From the NCBI GenBank assembly GCA_903915625.1, contig CAIWTN010000077.1:1-64000 (forward strand): 64,000 bases of DNA. Reading direction: 5' to 3'. The stretch's first letter is position 1. The number at the start of each line of letters is the position of its first letter. The position numbers and the translations under genes are program-made. Under the pieces are notes generated by a model. The model had not been told where the DNA came from, searched no databases, and worked only from the letters and a program-made list of their open reading frames with translations. Positions 27,760-36,204 of the stretch are shown here, piece by piece. This stretch comes from an uncultured Pseudomonadota bacterium. Lineage in GTDB: Bacteria; Bdellovibrionota_B; Oligoflexia; Oligoflexales; CAIYRB01.

Positions 27760-29358
27760 ATGAGCATCGGGAATCACCTAGGTCGTGCTGCTGTTGAATA
27801 CAATTATGACACTGTGGTGATAGGGTCTGGTATCGGTGGGCTAACTACCGCAGCTTGTTTGGCCAAGGGTGGGCAAAAGGTACTAGTTCTCGAGCGTCAT
27901 TACACGCCAGGTGGCTTTACGCACACTTTCGAGCGTAAGAAGTATATTTGGGATGTCGGGGTCCATTATATCGGTGAGGTTCGGCGCCCAGATGCCAGTG
28001 TTAGACGTATCTTCGACTACATCACTGATGGCAAATTACTCTGGAACAGCATGGACGATGTCTATGATGTGATTGAGGTGGACGGTAAATCCTACGAGTT
28101 GGTTGCTGGCCGTGAACGTTTTCGGGCGCGCATGTATGACTACTTTCCGAACGAGGCATCGGCGATCGACAGATACCTGGACCTTATCGGGGAGGTTGGC
28201 CGTAGTGCCCAGTCATTTTTTGTGCAACGCGCGTTGCCGGCTTGGATGGGGAGGCTGCTGTACGACAAGCTTAGTCGGCCATTCCTGACGCTTTCCAACG
28301 CCACGACTGAGGCCGTTCTTGCGGATCTAACTAGGGACCAGACTTTGATCAAAGTGCTGACTGGCCAGTGGGGCGACTATGGTCTGCCGCCAGGGTCATC
28401 AAGTTTTGCCATGCATGCGATGGTTGCCGGGCACTATCTTGGCGGCGCAAGTTATCCCGTGGGCGGTGCCGGTGCCATCGCTGCGCATATCGAACCAGTG
28501 ATAAAAAGTCGCGGCGGCCAGATTGTAACCAGTGCTGAAGTTTCGCAGATTCACACCTCCCAAGGTGTAGCGACGGGAGTCCGTCTAAGCGATGGTCGTG
28601 AGGTCAAAGCCAACAACATAATTAGCTCGGTGGGCGTGAAAAATACCTATGAGAGGTTAATTCAGGATCCTGCCCTGATTCCCGATCAAGTGCGCAGGTA
28701 TTTGAGTCGGGATCAACAATCGATGGCGCATGTATGTCTTTATATCGGCATTAATTGCGATCTGCGTACCCTTGGTCTGAGTGACTCTAATCTTTGGTTG
28801 CATAGGGACAGTGTCCAAGACGTGCACATGAAGGAATTATCCAAGCTACTTGGTGAGGATATTCCTGTGGTTTTTATATCTTTTCCTTCGCTAAAAGATC
28901 CCGAATGGGAGCTCACTCGCCCGAATCTCGGCACCGTCGAAATTGTCATGCCAGCTTCAATGCAGCGCTTTTCATTGTGGCAAGAGAGCAAGTGGCATAA
29001 GCGCGGTGCTGATTACGAGCAATTAAAGGCAGAAGCTACCGGACACTTGCTGGAAATTTTATTTTCCAAGTGTCCAATTTTGCGAGAGCACGTTGCCTAC
29101 AGCGAGTTGTCGACCCCCTTATCTACGAGGCACTTCTCGAACTATAGCAGCGGTGAGATTTACGGACTCAAGCACGATCCCGAGCGCTTTAAGCAGTCGT
29201 GGTTGCGAGCAGAGACACCGATCAAAAACCTCTATCTAACCGGTCAGGACATTGCCACGTGCGGTATCGCCGGAGCTCTGCTTGCCGGTGTGATCACGGC
29301 AAGTCGTGTGCTAGGTCCGGTGCGGAGTTTGGGGCTTTTGCGTCGTACTTTTTTCTAG
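27760..29358 (+). CDS. FAD-dependent oxidoreductase, retinol saturase/carotenoid isomerase-like
   Basis: 532 residues from the ATG at 27760, with GAGGTG upstream. A longer open frame to 27712 has weak start sites. The dinucleotide-binding motif is TVVIGSGIGGLTTAA, followed by VLERHYTPGGFTHTF and WDVGVHYIGEV. These match the phytoene-desaturase-like group that includes CRTISO and all-trans-retinol 13,14-reductase. The C-terminal LYLTGQDIATCGIAGALLAGV is the second FAD contact. Members reduce or isomerise double bonds in polyprenoid or polyunsaturated chains. Here the gene is next to methyltransferase genes and a remnant of a sterol desaturase, which points to lipid metabolism. Confidence 0.88.
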   Translation: MSIGNHLGRAAVEYNYDTVVIGSGIGGLTTAACLAKGGQKVLVLERHYTPGGFTHTFERKKYIWDVGVHYIGEVRRPDASVRRIFDYITDGKLLWNSMDDVYDVIEVDGKSYELVAGRERFRARMYDYFPNEASAIDRYLDLIGEVGRSAQSFFVQRALPAWMGRLLYDKLSRPFLTLSNATTEAVLADLTRDQTLIKVLTGQWGDYGLPPGSSSFAMHAMVAGHYLGGASYPVGGAGAIAAHIEPVIKSRGGQIVTSAEVSQIHTSQGVATGVRLSDGREVKANNIISSVGVKNTYERLIQDPALIPDQVRRYLSRDQQSMAHVCLYIGINCDLRTLGLSDSNLWLHRDSVQDVHMKELSKLLGEDIPVVFISFPSLKDPEWELTRPNLGTVEIVMPASMQRFSLWQESKWHKRGADYEQLKAEATGHLLEILFSKCPILREHVAYSELSTPLSTRHFSNYSSGEIYGLKHDPERFKQSWLRAETPIKNLYLTGQDIATCGIAGALLAGVITASRVLGPVRSLGLLRRTFF

Positions 29359-29384
29359 TATTACAGTGAAAAAGAGTGACCGAC

Positions 29385-29651
29385 TTAGCATCTTTTATTC
29401 GTATCCAAAGGATGCCAGCCTGGATGCTTCAAGGCATACTGCAGCGCTACTCGCAGGGACGGTGCTCTGCGGATGTCACGGAATAATGTCCAGAAATCGT
29501 GAAAGTTGATCACAAAAGGGTTGTATGATTTGAGGGGCTTGGTCAAACCATATACGACTGGCGCATCGCTAAGTTCCGCCTGGTAGGTACCAAACATTCG
29601 GTCCCAAATCATCAAGACGCCGCCATGATTTTTGTCAAGAAAGATAGGGTT
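29385..29651 (-). pseudogene. 3' remnant of a sterol desaturase / fatty acid hydroxylase gene
   Basis: The last 88 codons of a fatty acid hydroxylase superfamily gene. The frame reads NPIFLDKNHGGVLMIWDRMFGTY, then VVYGLTKPLKSYNP and the tail HPGW, all typical of the C-terminus of this family. The frame is closed by a stop at 29652-29654, and the N-terminal two-thirds with the membrane spans and most His boxes are missing. It abuts a TetR C-terminal remnant on the other strand. An intact gene would have been divergent from that regulator. Confidence 0.78.
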
Positions 29652-29959
29652 CTAACCAAGGCAATCTCACTGCTGTCGAAAGATTATACTGCTGGGAGCT
29701 ATGGTGCACCGAGTGTGTGCAAGAATTTGCCGATTTAGCTTCGTTTCTACAAAATGGACAAGATCAAGGGTGGGTTGATCCCGAACTCGATCCAACCACT
29801 GCTGCCATCGCACTGCATGGAGCGATGGTCCAGCAGGTTCGCCTTGATCGATATCGCCGCGAGCTACAGGGCAAAAGCCTGGCAGATCAGCAACAACGGG
29901 CAACGGTCGTTCGCGATTTGATTGCAATCTTTAGTCGCGGTCTGAGCTTGCCCTTGTGA
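29648..29959 (+). pseudogene. 3' remnant of a TetR family regulator gene
   Basis: The frame ends with about 80 residues that look like the ligand-binding C-terminus of a TetR regulator: ASFLQNGQDQGWVDPELDPTTAA, then a helix with ALHGAMVQQV and the final LIAIFSRGL. No helix-turn-helix domain remains. The conserved part starts near 29717, and a stop at 29645-29647 closes the frame upstream. It lies head-to-head with the desaturase remnant, so one deletion could have removed both 5' halves and the shared promoter. Confidence 0.65.
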
Positions 29960-29973
29960 CTCGTTACTTGTGA

Positions 29974-31899
29974 CTAAGGTAGTTGCGTTTTGGTTGCGAC
30001 GCTTTTCTCCGCCGAGAGTATGCTGTCGAGATACTGCGCTGCCTCTGCATTGCTTGGGTATTGCTGCTTGAGAATTTGGAGTTGGACGACCGCCTCTTTA
30101 AGATCGCTGTGATCTTTTAGCGCTAGTGCCCAATAGAGGCGAGCGTCGAAGTTGGTTGGATTGATGGCGAGGGCTTTAATGAAGCTAGCCCTGGCAGCAT
30201 CCCATTGGTTTGTTCGCACCAGCGCCAGCGCTAGATTTAAATAGGCCGGTGCAAACTCAGGTGCCTGAGACACAGCCTCGCGGCACTGAGTGACGGCCTC
30301 TGAATAGCGATGTAAATCTGTAAGAACGGAGCAGCGGTTTGAAAGTGCGAGTGGATACAAAGGCCGAATGCGTATGGCTTCAGCAAGAGCATCGGCCGCA
30401 TCTTGAAGTCTATTTAGATTGACGTAGGTTGTACCTAAGTTGTTGTGTGGTCTAGCCCAATCTGGAAGAGCATTCCTTGCACGTTCCAGGAGTGGCAGGG
30501 TTGCCGCCCAGTTGCCTTGATTGGCTAAATCGTTCGATATGCCGATAAGTGCGACAGCACCATCCGGCTGCACTGCTAAACTGTGGTCGAATAATTTGCG
30601 CTCACTCGACCAGAAGTCCACCTGCCGCAAAGTCTGGGTGGCAAGTAGGGCTAAAATTACCAAACTTGTTATCAAAGTGCCGGTGCGCTGGGAGTGAACA
30701 TGATTCACCAGACCGCACACCAATATAGAGGGACCAAGCACGGCGAGGTAAGCATAGCGGTCACAAACAGTGGAAAAGAATTGATAGCCGAATGGCAAAA
30801 ATCCAAGGGAAGGTAGTAGCCCAAGTATAAATACCAAGGCGGCGATTAGCGGCAGTCTGTAACCCAGCATTGGTCTTCTAAACCAAATCCAAATGCCCAG
30901 TGCTGCACCGCAATACGGCACTAGCGAGCGAATTAGGAGCCAGACATTTCCCATGACCAACTTGGGATGACGTCCATAGTCCAGAGCGAAGTCGATGGGT
31001 ATCATGATCTTTTGCAGGTAAAAAATGATTGCATCACCGGCAATCAAGGGTCGCGCCAGCCACGGCACCGGTTGAAAAGTGCCTTCTGCCCCTTGTGTTG
31101 CGTTGGCTACTGAAAAATAGGCGCAAAATGCTAGCGCATGCGGGATGAGCTGCGTCAGGGACCTAAGCATCAATTTGCCGTTTGTGTAAATGGACATAAG
31201 CAAATAAAGCGCGGGTAGGACCAGCTGCGAGGGCTTAGCTAAAATAGCCAGTATGAAGCAAACAAAAGAGATGGCGTAGAATAAGTTCAGGATCCGCTGA
31301 GACTGCTGAGCCCTCCGTGATGATGCGGATGCAGAACGTGGCGATACGGTAGATCTCGGCTGTAAAAATTTTGCGTAAAACAGCAACGAGGCTAGCCCAA
31401 AAAACGATGACAGTACGTCTTTTGCTCCTGATGCCCAGGCAACCGCTTCGACCTGAATCGGATGAGCGACAAAAAATAGCGCCGCGATTAAGGCTGCGGC
31501 AACGCTAGCACCGAATTCAAGCAGCAGCATCCACACTAGCGCCCCGTTAGCTGCGTGAAGCACGACATTACCAAGGTGAAATATCCATGGCTTAATTGTC
31601 GGGAGTGCCTCGCCACTACTTAGAGCATGGGAAAGCGCAGTCCCAGCAGACCAGTATAGATAGGTGGCTGGTATGTAGAGACCAAGGTAGGGCTCTTGCC
31701 AGTAGCTCGACAGAGTCTCGCTGGTCATCGCTAGCATGCGCGGGTTTTCGTAGATATTTCGGTCGTCATCATGCTCGAGAAAGCCGAAGCGGATACTTAC
31801 GCCGAAAAGAAGAAGAGCTATTACGACTATTAAACCTGCGCCTCGCCAGCGTTGCTTGGAAGTTACGATCTCGCGAGAAATTTTCAATTCTTGTCCCAT
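29974..31899 (-). CDS. Membrane protein with GT-C-like N-terminus and C-terminal TPR repeats
   Basis: 641 residues. The start ATG at 31899 follows a purine-rich GGGAAAAAG. A cytoplasmic tail leads into about ten hydrophobic segments (to about residue 420). The first loop has EHDDDRNIYENP, an acidic motif like that of GT-C enzymes such as TMTC and bacterial DUF1736 proteins. Residues 430-630 hold at least four TPR units (for example DWARPHNNLGTTYVNLNRLQDAADALAEA as one). Such proteins are predicted O-mannosyl or other polyprenyl-sugar transferases with a periplasmic TPR. The substrate is unknown. The gene ends 15 bases from the TetR remnant on the other strand. Confidence 0.8.
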   Translation of the reverse strand: MGQELKISREIVTSKQRWRGAGLIVVIALLLFGVSIRFGFLEHDDDRNIYENPRMLAMTSETLSSYWQEPYLGLYIPATYLYWSAGTALSHALSSGEALPTIKPWIFHLGNVVLHAANGALVWMLLLEFGASVAAALIAALFFVAHPIQVEAVAWASGAKDVLSSFFGLASLLFYAKFLQPRSTVSPRSASASSRRAQQSQRILNLFYAISFVCFILAILAKPSQLVLPALYLLMSIYTNGKLMLRSLTQLIPHALAFCAYFSVANATQGAEGTFQPVPWLARPLIAGDAIIFYLQKIMIPIDFALDYGRHPKLVMGNVWLLIRSLVPYCGAALGIWIWFRRPMLGYRLPLIAALVFILGLLPSLGFLPFGYQFFSTVCDRYAYLAVLGPSILVCGLVNHVHSQRTGTLITSLVILALLATQTLRQVDFWSSERKLFDHSLAVQPDGAVALIGISNDLANQGNWAATLPLLERARNALPDWARPHNNLGTTYVNLNRLQDAADALAEAIRIRPLYPLALSNRCSVLTDLHRYSEAVTQCREAVSQAPEFAPAYLNLALALVRTNQWDAARASFIKALAINPTNFDARLYWALALKDHSDLKEAVVQLQILKQQYPSNAEAAQYLDSILSAEKSVATKTQLP

Positions 31900-32129
31900 T
31901 GTCTTTTTCCCGAATCAAGGCTCGCTGTCGGCAAAGGTGGCCTGAAGGTGCGATTTCATTATAGCCCAAGTCGGTTGCCTAAAAGGCTCCTGCTGACAAT
32001 TGTAAGTGATGGAAAGATTTGATTATAGATGGGTTTTTGAGCGTTGCACTAAAGAAAACTGAGCACTGTGCCGATAAGCAACGTGCAGTGCTGGCGTCGA
32101 TTAGGGGCAAGAGACTTACGAGGGTATTA

Positions 32130-33425
32130 GTGAAAATAGAACTCGTAGCAAGAAAAATTTCTGTGATCTTATTGGCCAGCATACCGGTCAATTTGGCTGG
32201 CTGCGACTTTAAGTCACGTGCGGATAATCACCTAAAATATCTTACCGAAAGCGACGAGCAGTGCGCATCCTACGACACGGCCAGGATGGATTACATTCGT
32301 AAACTGCCGTCGGGTTTCATCACCGGTTATCAAGGCAACCAGATGGAGGTTGTCGTCAATCGCATCGCAGGGATTCCTGACCGTGACTTGGACCATTTAC
32401 TGTGGTCATTTTCAAATCGAAAGCTAAGCGGCATAAAGCCGGGATTTGCACTCTTCGGTGTTGCAGGATTGACCACTTTGTCGTCAGGAAGCACTAAAGA
32501 TGGGTTCCGCGGCATGCAAGCTATCAGTATCACGACAGGAGCTAACCAAGGTGGTTTTGCCCTTCAGCATGAGGTTGGTCACGCAGTCGAAATCGTAGCG
32601 CGTGAAGCAGCGCAAAAGACAGAATATTCAAATTTTGATGCGGCGATGCGCGATGTCGTGAACGAACTCAACAGCAAAGGTGGACTGATTCGAGGGTATG
32701 CGAAGTCCAGTCCTGGAGAAGCATGGGCTGAGTCTTATGCTAACTATTACTGCTCCCCCAAGACTCAGAATTTTATCCGCGATAATTTACCGAGGACGTT
32801 TAAATTTTTGAACGCCGTATTGACACCGGCCCGCTGGGCATCGCCACCAGCCCCCACGGCAGCTGTGGTAAACAACCCCAGTGGTGGTCAAGGTGGCCAG
32901 CAAGATTCGCAGACATCCGGTGCGTCAAAAGCCGCTGACAGTGCTGGGCAGCCGCGGGGCGCTGGTGAGGCTAGCGGCGAATGGTTGGATAAACTAGTCA
33001 AGAATGCAGATCCTAGCGTTTTTAAACCATCAGCCGCCGCCCAGAGTAGTTTTAAGGGCAGTGCTGAGGGCAGTAACGAAAGCATTCGTCTCGCCTTAGA
33101 GGATTCCGCAGATGGCTCGACGGACACCGGGATGATGTTTGCTTCGGACGCTGATGCGGACCAGGTTTTGGTCTGTTTCGACTCGGAATCAGCCTGCAAA
33201 GCCAAGAGCGCTCTATCGGCTGCGGACGCCTTATTGACCGTTCCAAGAACTAAAATCATCGGTGGCCGCAGTTTCTTTTTGACGAAATACTTCCGTGCAG
33301 ATCAGGCTAACTATCTGCTGCAGCCGTGGTCCGCCTTGGCCTATGACAAAGACGGGACCCTACTGAGTTCACGACGGTTCATGCTCAGCGAGAGGGGCGG
33401 GAAGGTTGGGAAGGCAAAAAAATGA
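32130..33425 (+). CDS. Lipoprotein with gluzincin-type metalloprotease domain (ATLF/PPEP-like)
   Basis: 431 residues from a GTG at 32130, with GAGGG upstream, giving a signal peptide that ends in VNLAGC. A longer open frame starts with TTG at 32019. The zinc-binding motif HEVGH is near residue 150, in LQHEVGHAVEIVA, and about 60 residues later GEAWAESYANYY offers a Glu as third ligand. The spacing and the following RTFKFL resemble the anthrax lethal-factor-like (ATLF) and pro-pro-endopeptidase group. Residues about 245-345 are a Gly/Ser/Ala-rich linker and the C-terminal part is small and beta-rich. An inverted repeat AGCACTG/CAGTGCT at 32062-32092 lies in the leader. Its stop overlaps the next start (ATGA). 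Confidence 0.72.
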   Translation: MKIELVARKISVILLASIPVNLAGCDFKSRADNHLKYLTESDEQCASYDTARMDYIRKLPSGFITGYQGNQMEVVVNRIAGIPDRDLDHLLWSFSNRKLSGIKPGFALFGVAGLTTLSSGSTKDGFRGMQAISITTGANQGGFALQHEVGHAVEIVAREAAQKTEYSNFDAAMRDVVNELNSKGGLIRGYAKSSPGEAWAESYANYYCSPKTQNFIRDNLPRTFKFLNAVLTPARWASPPAPTAAVVNNPSGGQGGQQDSQTSGASKAADSAGQPRGAGEASGEWLDKLVKNADPSVFKPSAAAQSSFKGSAEGSNESIRLALEDSADGSTDTGMMFASDADADQVLVCFDSESACKAKSALSAADALLTVPRTKIIGGRSFFLTKYFRADQANYLLQPWSALAYDKDGTLLSSRRFMLSERGGKVGKAKK

Positions 33426-33682
33426 AAAACGCCCCAAAACTGACCATTAGCGCTGAATCGAACCCACGGCGCTCTCTTGCGATGGCTGTTTTAACGGTAT
33501 TAACAATTGCTTATGGTTGCAGTGAGCCGCAGTCGGCAAGAATAAACCCGGTGACCGGAGGGTCCGCAGGTGCTATCAGTACCCGTACGACAAGAGAAGA
33601 CCTGGTCGTAATGGTCAATGGTAAGAAGTGGGATGGTCGTAGCGATGTGGATAGTTCCCAGTATAAGATCACTGGCGATTAA
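33422..33682 (+). CDS. Small lipoprotein of unknown function
   Basis: 86 residues. The ATG overlaps the stop of the metalloprotease gene (ATGA), so the two are translationally coupled. The N-terminus is polar for 17 residues, then a hydrophobic stretch ends in IAYGCSE, a plausible lipobox. The rest is short and polar, including VVMVNGKKWDGRSD. No family is recognised. Coupling suggests a partner, substrate or inhibitor of the protease, but this is inference. Confidence 0.65.
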   Translation: MKNAPKLTISAESNPRRSLAMAVLTVLTIAYGCSEPQSARINPVTGGSAGAISTRTTREDLVVMVNGKKWDGRSDVDSSQYKITGD

Positions 33683-33684
33683 TC

Positions 33685-33707
33685 TGCGGGCACCGACTGT
33701 GCCCGCA
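33685..33707 (+). terminator. Hairpin after the metalloprotease operon
   Basis: TGCGGGCAC and GTGCCCGCA form a perfect 9-bp GC-rich stem with a 5-base loop, starting two bases after the small lipoprotein stop. Only scattered T residues follow (AATCTGTTGTG). It probably ends or weakens transcription before the ABC-F gene. Confidence 0.6.
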
Positions 33708-33745
33708 AATCTGTTGTGATTCTCATGCTTAGAAAGCTCCGCTAG

Positions 33746-35380
33746 ATGATTCATCTGTCTAATCTGACCAAACGTCAGGGTGTCCGTACCCTTTACGAAA
33801 ATGCCAACTTCCACATCCGTCCGGGGGACAGAATCGGCCTAGTTGGACCCAACGGGGCAGGTAAGACGACGATTTTTCGCTTGATCACTGGCGAGGATCA
33901 GGCTGATGTCGGGACCATTTCGATCAATCCCAACGCTGTGGTTGGCTACTTCTCCCAGGATGTTGGTGACATGCGTGGCAGGACGGCACTTGAGGAGGTC
34001 AAGGCCGGTGCGGGCCGGGTGTACGAGCTTGGTAGTATCATAGCCGCAGCAGAGCAGCGGCTTGCCGAGTCAGAGGAAAATCCGCTTAGCGATGACGAGA
34101 TGACCACTCTGATGGAGCGCTACGGCGATGCACAGCTGGAATTTCAGCAACGCGGTGGCTACGACCTGGACGCGAGAGCGAAGGCGGTACTGACAGGCCT
34201 TGGGATTGGCCCCGATGATCATCATCGAGCGGTCGAGGACTTCAGCGGTGGTTGGAAGATGCGGATCGCCTTGGCGCGTATTCTTACCCTTAATCCCGAT
34301 GTCTTGCTGATGGATGAACCGACTAACCACTTGGATATCGAATCCATCGTGTGGTTGGAACAGTGGCTGGCTGCGTTCAAAGGCGCCATCCTCATGACGA
34401 GTCACGACCGCGAATTTATGAACCGCCTGGTGTCCCGCGTGGTCGAGATCGCTAATAAAGCGATCACGATGTACAGCGGTAATTACGACTTCTACCTGCG
34501 TGAGCGCGAAGTTCGTAGAGAGCAACTGTTGGCAGCTCATAAGCGCCAGGCTGATATGCTAGCAAAAGAAGAAGACTTCATCGCTAAGTTTGCCGCACGT
34601 GCATCGCACGCAGCGCAGGTGCAGTCGCGGGTGAAAAAGCTCGATAAGATCGAGCGCATCGAGATTCCGCCGGAAGCCAAAACGATCTACTTCCAATTTG
34701 CGACACCCCCACGCAGCGGTAACGATGTGGTGCGGTTGAACGATCTGGAGAAGGTGTGGGAGCGTGATGATGGCAAAACTAAGCGCGTATTCTCTGGAGT
34801 GAGTGGCACCGTCCGGCGCTTGGACAAAATCGCGGTGACCGGTGTCAACGGTGCCGGTAAATCTACGCTCCTTAAGACAATCATCGGCCAAACTGAGCCT
34901 ACAGGCGGTACCCTGGCCCTTGGAGCAAGCGTCAACGTTGGTTATTTCAGCCAGCATGCGTTGGATGTCCTGAATCCAAATCAGACGGTATTTGACTGCG
35001 TATCGCAGCGCCTGCCGGATGCCAGCATTGGTTACGTTCGCAACCTGCTGGGTGCGTTTCTGTTTAGTGGAGACGATATCGAGAAGAAGATCGGCGTACT
35101 ATCCGGTGGGGAAAAGAGCCGTGTGGCGCTTGCTCTCATTCTGGCGAGCCCAGTCAATTTCTTGATTCTTGACGAACCGACTAACCACTTAGATATCGAG
35201 TCGCGCGAGGTGCTACTTCGTGCGGTGCAGGAATTCGATGGCACGGTCATGCTGGTGAGCCATGATAGGCACTTCCTCCGCCAGATTGTGAACCGGGTCT
35301 TTGAGATACGGGACGGCGAGATGCGTAGCTATGACGGTAGCTATGACTACTACTTAGAGAAGACGAATCAGGTGGTCTAA
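33746..35380 (+). CDS. ABC-F family ATPase
   Basis: 544 residues, soluble, with two ABC domains. Domain 1: Walker A GPNGAGKTT (about 33-41), signature FSGGWKMR, Walker B LLMDEPTNHLD. Domain 2: Walker A GVNGAGKST, signature LSGGEKSR, Walker B LILDEPTNHLD. A helical linker rich in Lys and Glu (about 240-320) separates them. The absence of membrane spans and this linker define ABC-F proteins, which act on the ribosome at the E site. Subtype is unclear between Uup-, YbiT- and YheS-like branches. No clear ribosome site precedes the ATG at 33746. Confidence 0.93.
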   Translation: MIHLSNLTKRQGVRTLYENANFHIRPGDRIGLVGPNGAGKTTIFRLITGEDQADVGTISINPNAVVGYFSQDVGDMRGRTALEEVKAGAGRVYELGSIIAAAEQRLAESEENPLSDDEMTTLMERYGDAQLEFQQRGGYDLDARAKAVLTGLGIGPDDHHRAVEDFSGGWKMRIALARILTLNPDVLLMDEPTNHLDIESIVWLEQWLAAFKGAILMTSHDREFMNRLVSRVVEIANKAITMYSGNYDFYLREREVRREQLLAAHKRQADMLAKEEDFIAKFAARASHAAQVQSRVKKLDKIERIEIPPEAKTIYFQFATPPRSGNDVVRLNDLEKVWERDDGKTKRVFSGVSGTVRRLDKIAVTGVNGAGKSTLLKTIIGQTEPTGGTLALGASVNVGYFSQHALDVLNPNQTVFDCVSQRLPDASIGYVRNLLGAFLFSGDDIEKKIGVLSGGEKSRVALALILASPVNFLILDEPTNHLDIESREVLLRAVQEFDGTVMLVSHDRHFLRQIVNRVFEIRDGEMRSYDGSYDYYLEKTNQVV

Positions 35381-35451
35381 GTCACACTGTAATATAATAG
35401 CTCTTCACAATTTCGAAATCCCCAGTGTATTCCTCAGGGACTACAGGTTTA

Positions 35452-35470
35452 GTTTTGTTGACCACAAAAC
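35452..35470. promoter_or_regulatory. Inverted repeat upstream of an exported-protein gene
   Basis: GTTTTGT and ACAAAAC are perfect 7-base inverted arms around TGACC, 33 bases before the ATG at 35504. It could be an operator or a leader hairpin. Confidence 0.35.
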
Positions 35471-35503
35471 GACGACCCATTACCACTATTGGGGGTAGAT
35501 CCA

Positions 35504-36193
35504 ATGAAGAAGTTGCTGCTTGCGGTCACGCTAAGTCTCTTGTCTGTACAGGCCTCTGCCGAAGTCGCTTCGTTAACTCGCTCGTGTGAGACGGGTAAGT
35601 GTACCTGGGCCGAGATGGTCCAGGCACGCGGCTCGTCTGATAAACTGGTGCTGAAGAAATTCCCCTCGGACGGCATTGAAGCCTATATGCCCATCGGCCG
35701 CACCGAGGTGAACGGTATTCCGGAAACCGCTCAGGGAATATGGTGGATCAGCCTAAATTTACCTGGCGATATTCTTTGCACGTTCGGCAATGCGACCTGG
35801 GATGCTAGCACTAGAACAGCGACGGTACCGGTTTATGGCGCCGGCAATTTTAGTTTTCACGCAAATGAAACGGGTGCCTCAGCCTATTATCCTCTCCTGG
35901 CAACTCACTTTACCTATGAAGTGAAGTTTACGGATGATGACCACTACGCAACGATCACTCCCGTGCTCGACTTTCTCGGTCACCGAGTCTCAGTGCCCAA
36001 GCTGTTCGTGAAATTTGCGATGCGTTACGTCGATGATGGTCACTGGGTGCGGGAAAGCTGGCTCCTCGGCAAACGCTTGCCTGATTATGACTTCCTTCGC
36101 GTCGTGCGCGCTGATGGACAGCGGGACGACGCTTATGCTGGTTATTTGAAGGTGGCTGATGAGGAGTCTTATTTGGCGGTCAAAGTTGAGTGA
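35504..36193 (+). CDS. Exported protein of unknown function
   Basis: 229 residues. The ATG at 35504 has GGGGG upstream; a TTG at 35489 would add five residues. A Sec signal peptide (KKLLLAVTLSLLSVQASA) is cleaved near residue 20. The mature part is beta-rich, with Cys pairs in SCETGKCTW. Segments GIWWISLNLPGDI and YVDDGHWVRESWLLG suggest a soluble periplasmic beta-sandwich. No family is recognised. It is convergent with the glycosidase gene 12 bases away. Confidence 0.68.
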   Translation: MKKLLLAVTLSLLSVQASAEVASLTRSCETGKCTWAEMVQARGSSDKLVLKKFPSDGIEAYMPIGRTEVNGIPETAQGIWWISLNLPGDILCTFGNATWDASTRTATVPVYGAGNFSFHANETGASAYYPLLATHFTYEVKFTDDDHYATITPVLDFLGHRVSVPKLFVKFAMRYVDDGHWVRESWLLGKRLPDYDFLRVVRADGQRDDAYAGYLKVADEESYLAVKVE

Positions 36194-36204
36194 AGGCTGA
36201 TTTT

